A stretch of 5,750 nt of DNA from Gammaproteobacteria bacterium (GTDB taxonomy: Bacteria; Pseudomonadota; Gammaproteobacteria; SURF-13): the NCBI GenBank assembly GCA_023487615.1, contig JAMDBH010000147.1, forward strand, positions 1 through 5,750, given 5' to 3'. Below, in pieces: positions 1 to 5,198 of this stretch (the first letter of the stretch is position 1; each line of letters starts with the position of its first letter). A program made the translations under genes and the position numbers. Under the pieces are notes generated by a model. The model was not told the origin of the DNA and ran no database searches. It was given only the letters and a program-made list of their open reading frames with translations.

Positions 1-80
1 AGCGAAAGGCGGATAAGAATGCCGATATGGATAGCGACTCGGCAAGTATTACATCGCTGTTTGCAAATCTTATGGGTTCT
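1..80 (+). repeat. 80-bp inverted repeat, left copy (may extend beyond the window)
   Basis: Bases 1-80 are identical to the reverse complement of 1869-1948, checked base by base. Identity stops at 80/81 on the inner side. The outer side starts at the first base of the window, so the repeat may be longer. The inner edge abuts the truncated anti-sigma factor gene. A short open frame (MPIWIATRQVLHRCL...) runs through both copies, but it matches no family I recognise and is probably not a gene. The unit could be the end of an unidentified mobile element or a dispersed repeat. Confidence 0.93.
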
Positions 81-619
81 ATCCTCGCAGTGTCGCGGCG
101 GTGGCCGGCTGGTTGTTGGTCGGCGGCGTAGTCGGCGCCGCCCTGCAATACGGGCTGGCGTCCCGCCCCCTGCCGATGATCGAAGTCGATCTAATCCGGC
201 CCGCCGCCTTCGCCCATGTCGTATACACGCCCGATAAACGCCACCCGGTCGAAATCACGGCCGATCAGGAGGCCCACTTGGTCGGCTGGTTGTCGAAACG
301 TCTGCACACGGAGATTCGTGCACCCAACCTGAGCGAACTCGATTACCACTTGGTCGGCGGGCGTCTGCTGCCCTCGACCAACCGTATGGCAGCGCAGTTC
401 ATGTATGAAAATGCGGCCGGAAAGCGCGTCACCCTATACGTGCGCACCGGCGCCTGGCAGAACCGCGAAACCGCCTTCCGCTACGCCCGCGAAGATGGCG
501 TGGGCGTGTTCTACTGGGTCGACGGCGAGATGGGCTACGCCGTCTCGGGCGATACCGAAAAGCAGGAATTGTTCAGGATCGCGATGACAACCTATCGTGA
601 ACTCGGCAAGCCCGGTTGA
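81..619 (+). pseudogene. Anti-sigma factor, 5'-truncated (membrane and periplasmic part only)
   Basis: The product resembles the transmembrane anti-sigma factors (RsiW-like, COG5662 type) that hold an ECF sigma factor inactive at the inner membrane. What remains is one membrane segment (VAGWLLVGGVVGAALQYGLA) and the periplasmic domain. That domain carries the family-typical stretches RHPVEITADQEAHLVGWLSK, HLVGGRLLPS, AAQFMYENAAGKRVTLYVR and VFYWVDGEMGYAVSGD. The frame is open back to 35, but codons before 81 come from the repeat and include no ATG, GTG or TTG. The first possible start is GTG at 101, already inside the membrane segment. The cytoplasmic sigma-binding domain, roughly the first 80-90 residues of a normal protein of about 250, is missing. 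The cut falls at the repeat edge, so I infer disruption by the repeat or a rearrangement there. Stop TGA at 617-619. No sigma factor gene is visible. A short membrane protein could still be made from GTG 101, but it would lack the sigma-binding part. Confidence 0.8.
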
Positions 620-744
620 GGGTGCTCCAGGGGACATGGGATTTGAATTGATGCATTGCGTGCCGTGGAGCGGTTCCTGCGACGAGTACGGGCCATGTTT
701 GCCCTGCCGGAACAGGATTTGCCGGGACCGGTCCCAGGTTTTAG

Positions 745-1329
745 CCCCGCTGAGGCGGTTTTTTTGTTCAGGTGGGTGAGTATCTTCTCGATGACCGCCG
801 GGTCTTCGATGCAGGCAATGTCTTTCACCACCCCACCCCATTGGCTACGATGTTGAAAACACGCTTGAGCTGTTGGGACCAGGTCATCGATGCCCGGTGT
901 TCGGCAGGCGTTTTGTCTTGTCTCTCATCGGGCGTTTTGGTCTTTTTGCCTTTACCCCGCTTTGCCGGTGTGACCTGCTCACGCTGTTTACTGTTGGGTG
1001 CAAAGACACCATGAAACCGAGTCAGATTGACCCGAGCTTTGGGTACCCGCGCGGCGAGTCCGGCGATGAAATTTAAAGGCTCGAAGATATGGCAGGTGTC
1101 ACAACAAACCCGCAGGAAGCCATGCTCACGACGACCGCATTCAGGTAATCTTCAAATTCCCGCTGCACGTAACCCGGCAACACGGTACCCTGGGCCGCCA
1201 GTTGGGCAGTAAACGCCGGGTAGTGCGCTCGATGATCTGATAGAGAAACGCTTGATCGGGTTGATCACACTCATGGCGGTAAGTGCCCAATCCCGTATCG
1301 GCGGTCCTTGCCGGGAGGTTGCGTGACAT
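745..1329 (-). pseudogene. IS91-family transposase, internally deleted and frameshifted
   Basis: This is the remnant of a rolling-circle (Y2/HUH) transposase of the IS91/IS801 family. The N-terminus starts at ATG 1329-1327 (MSRNLPARTADTGLGTYRH). With two single-base losses corrected (near 1226 and near 1141) it continues DQAFLYQIIERHYPAFTAQL, GTVLPGYVQREFEDYLK and the first zinc-binding region CGRREHGFLRVCCDTCH. At about 1088-1091 this jumps straight to the C-terminal part: IFEPLNFIAGLAARVPKARV, LTRFHGVFAPNSK, MTWSQQLKRVFNI. The catalytic middle with the tyrosines, several hundred residues in intact relatives, is gone. A third lesion near 840-850 erodes the second zinc ribbon and gives a stop at 826-828. 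The tail resumes in another frame as KDIACIEDPAVIEKILTHLNKK. The usual proline/arginine-rich C-terminal end is not recognisable, so the lower coordinate is approximate. The product cannot be active. Family identity comes from remembered conserved stretches, not from a search. Confidence 0.82.
747..765 (+). terminator. Possible rho-independent terminator
   Basis: CCGC (747-750), loop TGAG and GCGG (755-758) form a short hairpin followed by seven T residues (759-765). It is oriented to stop transcription leaving the anti-sigma remnant. The stem is only 4 bp, and the same bases read as transposase codons (AACAAAAAAACC...) on the other strand, so it may be a coincidence of decayed coding sequence. 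Confidence 0.3.
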
Positions 1330-1415
1330 GATCTGCGTCCCTGCGAGCGCCCTCACCGCCCAAGTGGATTTCACAGCCGTGACGCGCGCGGCCAATACGC
1401 TCAGTTTCCGGGTTT

Positions 1416-1557
1416 CCGGGTATACCTCGCTCGACGTACTGCGGCGTGCTGGCTTTGTCGGCCCAAACGAAGGTATGCTCAGCGTGCCGCAGGCGCTCGC
1501 GGTCAACGCGAGCAGCAAGAGTAACCCTGAGCGAGATACAGCGTGCGGGAGGTTCAT
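1416..1557 (-). pseudogene. 5' fragment of a lipoprotein-like gene, copy 1
   Basis: From ATG 1557-1555 the frame reads MNLPHAVSRSGLLLLLALTASACGTLSIPSFG. This has a basic N-terminus, a hydrophobic run of about 11 residues and a lipobox-like ASAC with Cys23, as in an exported lipoprotein. It then runs into unrelated sequence and the IS91 transposase region, so only about 45 residues are gene-like. A diverged copy lies at 4167-4313. Differences between the copies are mostly transitions, many at third codon positions of this frame, and the one larger indel is 3 bp, so the segment evolved as coding DNA. The second copy sits divergently beside rsmI, where E. coli has lpoA (activator of PBP1A). An LpoA-like origin is therefore possible, but it rests on position only. 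Confidence 0.5.
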
Positions 1558-1580
1558 AGTGTGTGAGCTTACTATTATTA

Positions 1581-1613
1581 GAAGCTCTGATTTAGGAAGC
1601 TCTGAATAAGTCC
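1581..1613 (+). repeat. IS5-like terminal repeat with adjacent TTAG and a duplicated motif
   Basis: GAAGCTCTGA occurs at 1581-1590 and again at 1596-1605. The second copy reads GGAAGCTCTGAATAAGTCC from 1595 and follows TTAG (1592-1595). IS5 itself ends in GGAAGGTGCGAATAAG and targets YTAR tetramers, so this resembles one end of an IS5-group element beside its target. The first copy is also preceded by TTAG (1578-1581). I see no matching opposite end (CTTATTCAGAGCTTCC-like) elsewhere in the window, so this is a solo end at best. Confidence 0.4.
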
Positions 1614-1623
1614 GCTTTATTCA
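1603..1623. repeat. Hairpin, 7-bp perfect stem
   Basis: TGAATAA (1603-1609) and TTATTCA (1617-1623) are perfect inverted repeats around a 7-base loop. The left arm overlaps the IS5-like end. No T-run typical of a terminator follows on the strand expected for the neighbouring genes. Confidence 0.55.
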
Positions 1624-1625
1624 TT

Positions 1626-1650
1626 TTTCAATCATTTATTGTGATTGAAA
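1626..1650. repeat. Hairpin, 9-bp perfect stem
   Basis: TTTCAATCA (1626-1634) pairs perfectly with TGATTGAAA (1642-1650) around a 7-base loop. It directly follows the previous hairpin. It could be a protein-binding dyad or an element-end structure. AT-rich arms and the lack of a U-tract on either side make an intrinsic terminator unlikely. Confidence 0.55.
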
Positions 1651-1727
1651 CAGGGCGGCAAGACCTTTCACTGCGCTCCGTAGTCCATTGGACAAAGCCA
1701 GTTAAATTGCTGAATTAGGAAGTGTAA

Positions 1728-1756
1728 GACCGCCGGCTTGCTCCGGTCAAGCGGTC
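1728..1756. repeat. Nested GC-rich hairpin
   Basis: GACCGC (1728-1733) pairs with GCGGTC (1751-1756). Inside, CGG (1734-1736) can pair with CCG (1743-1745). The result is a bulged stem-loop in otherwise moderate-GC, gene-free DNA. Its function is unknown; subterminal hairpins of this kind are common in single-strand transposons, but nothing else supports that here. Confidence 0.45.
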
Positions 1757-1868
1757 AAGGGCGGGTTGGTGTATGACTGCATTCAGCAAGCTATGCCAGG
1801 TACTGCGCATGAGCGTGGTGGCTACAACCCTATGATTGTAAAGAAGGTCTTGGCGCGTTGTAGAAATG

Positions 1869-1948
1869 AGAACCCATAAGATTTGCAAACAGCGATGTAA
1901 TACTTGCCGAGTCGCTATCCATATCGGCATTCTTATCCGCCTTTCGCT
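1869..1948 (-). repeat. 80-bp inverted repeat, right copy
   Basis: This is the exact reverse complement of 1-80. On its inner side (below 1869) the sequence continues into the gene-free stretch instead of into an anti-sigma gene. On its outer side it enters the 3' end of the yihY-family gene, supplying the last four codons and the TAA stop (1933-1935). Whether identity extends past 1948 cannot be judged, because the other copy meets the window edge. Confidence 0.93.
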
Positions 1949-2856
1949 GCGTGGCCCACTCTATCTGCCGGGACCGGCACTGGGGCAGGCATGGCGTTTT
2001 CTCTAGGGCCGGGCAGCGGACCTTGCCGGGCTGCGTAACAATGGGTCAGTTCGGCGCCAAAGAAAAGAATCTGCGCGGAGTAGTAAACCCAAACCAAGAT
2101 AATGATCAGCGAACCTGCCGCGCCATAAGCCGAAGCCACGGTGCTCCTGCCAAGATATAAACCAATCACAAATTTACCCAGGGAGAACAGCAATGCAGTT
2201 ACCGCGGCGCCCATCCACACATGGCTCCATTTCACGCGCGCGTCGGGCAGGATTTTGTAGATCATCGCGAACAGCAACGTGGTGAAAAGAAATGAGAGCA
2301 CGAAGTCCAGCCCTTGCAGCAAATATTGAGAGCCGATCAGCACTCCCTTCAGGTAGGACCCCAGTGCGGCCAAGGCGGTGCTGATGACCAATGTCACTAG
2401 CAATAAAAAGCCGAGGCCGAGTATCATCACGAACGATAAAAATCGCTCCCTGATAATTCCCAATACGGCACGCCCCGGTTTCGGCTGTACCTTCCAGATA
2501 GTATTGAGGGAATCCTGAAGTTCGCCGAACACGCCAGAGGCGCCAAACAATACGGTCACCACACCAATGAGAGCGGCGATTATGCTCGATGAGGGTTTCC
2601 TGATCTGGTCTATAACCGACATCACGGTTGCCGTCCCGCCTGGCCCTACTAATTCGCTTATCTGTGCGGCGATCTGAGCCCGCACATCGTCTTGCCCAAA
2701 CGCCAGACCTGCAATGGCTATGACGATGATCAGAAGCGGCGCAATCGAAAAGATCATGTAAAAGGCCAGGGCGGCCGCCATGCGGGGCGCGCGGTCATCC
2801 AGCCAGGCATTAAACGTGTCTTTAAGCAAATCCCATAGAGACTCTATTATTGTCAT
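1933..2856 (-). CDS. YihY/BrkB-family inner membrane protein
   Basis: This is a 307-residue integral membrane protein of the YihY/BrkB family. The family was formerly mislabelled ribonuclease BN, and its molecular function is still unsettled. About six hydrophobic segments are visible, near residues 26-51, 91-113, 142-165, 182-203, 214-236 and 245-269. Family signatures include RAPRMAAALAFYMIFSIAPL (23-42), GASGVFGELQDSLNTIWKV (105-123), ILPDARVKWSHVWMGA and AYGAAGSLIIILVWVYYSAQ (243-262). I chose the ATG at 2856-2854 over an in-frame ATG at 3018 because the longer version only adds sequence that overlaps the kinase gene in another frame. The chosen start has TGAGG at 2869-2865, formed partly by the kinase stop codon, 8 bases upstream. 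The gap to the kinase gene is 10 bp, which implies an operon and perhaps translational coupling. The hydrophilic Pro-rich tail (about 275-307) ends inside the 80-bp repeat, so the native C-terminus may have been slightly replaced. The core is complete. Confidence 0.93.
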   Translation of the reverse strand: MTIIESLWDLLKDTFNAWLDDRAPRMAAALAFYMIFSIAPLLIIVIAIAGLAFGQDDVRAQIAAQISELVGPGGTATVMSVIDQIRKPSSSIIAALIGVVTVLFGASGVFGELQDSLNTIWKVQPKPGRAVLGIIRERFLSFVMILGLGFLLLVTLVISTALAALGSYLKGVLIGSQYLLQGLDFVLSFLFTTLLFAMIYKILPDARVKWSHVWMGAAVTALLFSLGKFVIGLYLGRSTVASAYGAAGSLIIILVWVYYSAQILFFGAELTHCYAARQGPLPGPRENAMPAPVPVPADRVGHAAKGG

Positions 2857-2866
2857 TGACGACGCC

Positions 2867-4009
2867 TCAAGATGGGAGAGCGGCCGTGTCGCCGGCTTTG
2901 GCGGGAAGAATAAAGCGAAACGTCGAACCGATCCCCTCTTTGCTTTCGACGGTGACCTTCCCGCCGTGGGCCTCAACATATTGCTTGACGATAGCGAGAC
3001 CGAGACCGGTGCCATCATCCTTCTCCGGATCCGTCTCTAACTTGTCGAATATCTTGTCAAGGAGCTCCTCCGGTATTCCCGCCCCATTGTCGCCGACCCA
3101 ACACTCGACGTCGCCTGCCGCGCTTATGCTCCGTGCTCCGATTGTCACCTGTCCGCGAGGTGCATACTTAATCGCGTTGGAAATGAGATTTTGAAAAATC
3201 CGTTTGAGCAGGCTGGCGTCGGCATAGACCACCAGGTCTTCCGAGACATTATTGACAAGTTGCGCGGCAGCCGTTTCCGCAACCAGTCCGAGGTCCTGAA
3301 TGAGAGTTTCTACAAGCGCCCACAGGTCTATGTCGCGACGCTGCAGCTTGACCACGGCTTCCGTTTGGGCGCCGGCGTTTTCCTTAATCGCGTTGCCGAC
3401 CAACGCCGACAGTTGCTGCACGTTGCGATGCAGGATTTTCAGCATCCGCGAAACATCAGCGCTTTTTGCTTCGACCGGGATTGTTCGTTCCAGGACCTGC
3501 GCGGCGAGTGAGATCGCATTCAGTGGGGTTCTGAGATCGTGCGCCACAAACGCAAGACGCTCTTGCTGATATTGCTGCACTTCCAAAGCCCGCTGCGTCG
3601 CATAAGTCTGCACGGCTAACCCGATCGCCCCATCGAGCACACGATTCATGATGTGGAACGGGGTGCCTTGCAAACTCAAACTGTTAGTGTCAGCCAGATC
3701 GTGTATACACCCGCGCAGGATATTGTATTCCGCCACGACTTCTTCAAGGTCGAACCCGTCACGGAGTCGCTGCAAGCCGTGGGCCGGCGGACTGCCCTCC
3801 AAGAGTTTATCGGGGATGGTTTCGTCAGACTTTGACTGCAGCGCGCTCGCCAGTTCAATGATCAGATCAGGAATGTGATCGTTCAGGGTGGGGGCATCCA
3901 GATGTTGGGCCGAAGGAAGCTCTCTTACTTGACGCCGCCACTGCGCGAGCAAAGTGTCGCGCTCCTGTCTAATCAACACCGCCAGCTTATGTAGATTACT
4001 GATACTCAT
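2867..4009 (-). CDS. Soluble sensor histidine kinase with RsbRD-like N-terminal domain
   Basis: This is a 380-residue two-component sensor kinase. The N-terminal part (about 5-110) is helical, with features such as LLAQWRRQV and HGLQRLRDGFDLEEVVAEYN. It resembles the RsbRD_N sensor domain of RsbR-type and related kinases. A short coiled region (about 135-152) leads to the HisKA domain with the H-box FVAHDLRTPLNAI (phosphorylated His157). The HATPase_c domain follows: N-box FQNLISNAIKYAP (272-284, Asn278), G1 DNGAGI (307-312), F-box region LLDKIFDKL (317-324), G2 GTGLGLAI (333-340) and the terminal GSTFRFILP. No membrane segment or signal peptide is present, so it should be cytoplasmic and sense an internal cue or partner. 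No response regulator is in the window, so it is an orphan kinase here. ATG 4009-4007 is preceded by GGGAG with a 6-base spacer. The frame stays open to 4246, but that extension reads through the transposon remnant out of its own frame and should not be annotated. The signal and target are unknown. Confidence 0.93.
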   Translation of the reverse strand: MSISNLHKLAVLIRQERDTLLAQWRRQVRELPSAQHLDAPTLNDHIPDLIIELASALQSKSDETIPDKLLEGSPPAHGLQRLRDGFDLEEVVAEYNILRGCIHDLADTNSLSLQGTPFHIMNRVLDGAIGLAVQTYATQRALEVQQYQQERLAFVAHDLRTPLNAISLAAQVLERTIPVEAKSADVSRMLKILHRNVQQLSALVGNAIKENAGAQTEAVVKLQRRDIDLWALVETLIQDLGLVAETAAAQLVNNVSEDLVVYADASLLKRIFQNLISNAIKYAPRGQVTIGARSISAAGDVECWVGDNGAGIPEELLDKIFDKLETDPEKDDGTGLGLAIVKQYVEAHGGKVTVESKEGIGSTFRFILPAKAGDTAALPS

Positions 4010-4015
4010 CCTATT

Positions 4016-4020
4016 CTCCC
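4016..4020 (-). promoter_or_regulatory. Ribosome binding site deciding the kinase start
   Basis: GGGAG on the minus strand (4020-4016) lies 6 bases before ATG 4009. It supports this start rather than upstream in-frame codons within the IS91 remnant. I see no convincing sigma-70 promoter in the roughly 60 bases upstream, only weak AT-rich candidates such as TAGAAT. Confidence 0.7.
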
Positions 4021-4077
4021 GTAACTCTTCTCGTAATTCTATCTGCTGATTAAGGTATAGAAAGAATAAACGCCTCT

Positions 4078-4313
4078 TTTCTGAATAGCCACCCGTATCT
4101 TCTCTATAACCACCGGTTCTTCGGTGCAGGCAATGATTTCTCCCCCTATTGGCCAACAGGCCCGGGCCGGCTATGTGTCGCTCGGCGTGCTGCGGTATGC
4201 TGGCTTTGCCGACCACCCAAATGAGGGTATGCTCAACGTCCCGCAAGTGCTCACGGTCAACGCGAACAGCAAGAGTAATCTTGGGCGAGATACGGCATGC
4301 GGGGGTTCATAGT
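4078..4313 (-). mobile_element. Deletion derivative of a lipoprotein-start/IS91 composite, copy 2
   Basis: Two blocks match copy 1 in the same order and orientation. Block 1 (about 4167-4313) matches 1416-1560 at roughly 80-85% by eye. It encodes PHAVSRPRLLLLFALTVSTC and GTLSIPSFGW in the lipoprotein frame, but one missing base just after the ATG separates start and frame, and a stop follows (TAG near 4172). Block 2 (about 4078-4152) matches the transposase tail at 760-843. It reads GGEIIACTEEPVVIEKI followed by RVAIQKR, against GGVVKDIACIEDPAVIEKIL in copy 1. Everything between, the whole transposase start and middle, is absent, leaving about 235 bp. It is a pseudogene relic with no coding capacity. 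It lies between the kinase gene and rsmI and may have replaced the original rsmI-divergent gene. Confidence 0.65.
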
Positions 4314-4321
4314 CATCCGTT

Positions 4322-4327
4322 GGGAGG
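4322..4327 (+). promoter_or_regulatory. Ribosome binding site deciding the rsmI GTG start
   Basis: GGGAGG at 4322-4327 is 5 bases before GTG 4333. This strong Shine-Dalgarno sequence selects the GTG over later in-frame GTG codons, such as the one encoding Val7. Copy-2 homology ends at 4313, only about 20 bp upstream of the start, so any rsmI promoter must lie in or beyond the IS-derived block. No clear -35/-10 pair was found. Confidence 0.75.
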
Positions 4328-4332
4328 GTTAA

Positions 4333-5184
4333 GTGTCCATTGATCGCGGAGTGCTGTACATCGTCGCCACGCCGCTCGGCAACCTCGGCGACATGAGCCC
4401 ACGCGCAGTGGAGGTGCTGTCAGGCGTGACGCTGATCGCCGCCGAAGACACCCGCCATAGCGCTCGCTTGCTGCGCCACTTCGGTGTCAGAACACCCTGT
4501 ATCGCCCTGCACGAACACAACGAGCGCGCGGTCAGTCCGGCCATACTAGAGCAGCTTGCCAAAAGTGACTCCGTGGCGCTCATCTCCGATGCCGGCACGC
4601 CGTTGATCAGTGATCCCGGCTATCATCTCGTGCATACGGCGCGCGCAAAGGGTATACGGGTTGTGCCTATCCCCGGCCCGTGTGCCCTGATCGCCGCCCT
4701 TTCCGCCTCGGGTCTGCCCTCCGACCGCTTTGTGTTTGAGGGTTTCCTGCCTACTCGCACCGGCGCGCGCCGGACGCGTCTGGCGGAATTGCGCGACGAA
4801 TCACGCACGCTGATCTTTTACGAATCGCCGCATCGGATTCTCGACTGCATTGACGACATGGCGCAGATATTCGGAACCGAACGCCGCGCGGTCATCGCGC
4901 GCGAACTCACCAAGCTCTTCGAGACCATCCATGAGGATACCTTGCCGAGACTGGCGGATTGGCTGCGCGCCGATGAAAATCAGCAGAGAGGCGAGTTTGT
5001 GATTCTCGTTCGCGGGAGTACACTAGAGGCACGGGGCGAGGCCGAAGCACAGCGAGTGGTACAGATTCTCATGACGGAACTGCCCGTCAAACAAGCTGCG
5101 GCACTGGCCGCGCAAATTACCGGATTGAAAAAGAATGCCCTGTATGACTACGCCCTACGTCTAAAAGATTCTCAATCTGATTAA
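4333..5184 (+). CDS. rsmI: 16S rRNA (cytidine(1402)-2'-O)-methyltransferase RsmI
   Basis: RsmI uses S-adenosylmethionine to 2'-O-methylate C1402 in the decoding centre of 16S rRNA, in the cytoplasm, which fine-tunes initiation and fidelity. The 283-residue product is the normal family length (about 286 in E. coli). It shows the tetrapyrrole-methylase-type fold motifs: LYIVATPLGNLGDM (8-21), AAEDTRHSARLL (36-47), ALISDAGTPLISDPG (82-96; SAM-binding loop), IPGPCALIAALSASGLPSD (113-131), FEGFLP (135-140), FYESPHRI (162-169) and ARELTKLFETIHE (189-201). The small C-terminal helical domain spans about 235-280 (LPVKQAAALAAQITGLKKNA). The start is GTG 4333 and the stop TAA 5182-5184. moaA begins about 15 bp downstream on the same strand, so the two are probably co-transcribed. 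Divergent to its 5' end lies the broken lipoprotein start of IS91 copy 2. Codon use looks ordinary and no lesion is seen. Confidence 0.97.
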   Translation: MSIDRGVLYIVATPLGNLGDMSPRAVEVLSGVTLIAAEDTRHSARLLRHFGVRTPCIALHEHNERAVSPAILEQLAKSDSVALISDAGTPLISDPGYHLVHTARAKGIRVVPIPGPCALIAALSASGLPSDRFVFEGFLPTRTGARRTRLAELRDESRTLIFYESPHRILDCIDDMAQIFGTERRAVIARELTKLFETIHEDTLPRLADWLRADENQQRGEFVILVRGSTLEARGEAEAQRVVQILMTELPVKQAAALAAQITGLKKNALYDYALRLKDSQSD

Positions 5185-5198
5185 GCAACCAGCCTGGA

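Larger units (their letters stand above)
1561..1868. other. Gene-free, AT-rich stretch with IS-end-like sequence and hairpins
   Basis: No credible gene was found on either strand. A 71-codon minus-strand frame (1715-1930) runs out of the 80-bp repeat and has no recognisable domain. The stretch holds a tandem GAAGCTCTGA motif, an IS5-like terminal sequence, and three hairpins at 1603-1623, 1626-1650 and 1728-1756. Its right side is continuous with the 80-bp repeat, so 1596-1948 may be one larger unit of which only the outer 80 bp exist at the left copy. Confidence 0.6.

Noticed and set aside
19..237. Open frame beginning MPIWIATRQVLHRCL, also present at 1715-1930 on the minus strand
   Set aside because: It starts in the 80-bp repeat and its two versions diverge as soon as the repeat ends. 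The rest is an out-of-frame reading of the anti-sigma gene or of hairpin-rich DNA. Duplication of DNA explains the shared start better than a gene.
724..735. Perfect 12-bp palindrome GGGACCGGTCCC
   Set aside because: It lies in the decayed transposase tail region with no second copy or promoter context. A GC-rich 12-mer palindrome in this setting is weak evidence for an operator.
434..841. Minus-strand 135-residue frame
   Set aside because: It reads the transposase tail in the wrong frame and then the antisense of the anti-sigma gene. The real frame there gives KDIACIEDPAVIEKIL.
1141..1557. Single 138-residue lipoprotein-like protein
   Set aside because: Only the first 45 or so residues look like a lipoprotein. 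The rest is upstream IS sequence and the frameshifted start of the IS91 transposase (ADTGLGTYRH, DQAFLYQIIE), so the frame is a chance fusion.
1626..1650. Rho-independent terminator for the yihY operon
   Set aside because: The stem is AT-rich and is not followed by a U-tract in the minus-strand direction. It is also nearly 300 bp past the stop codon.
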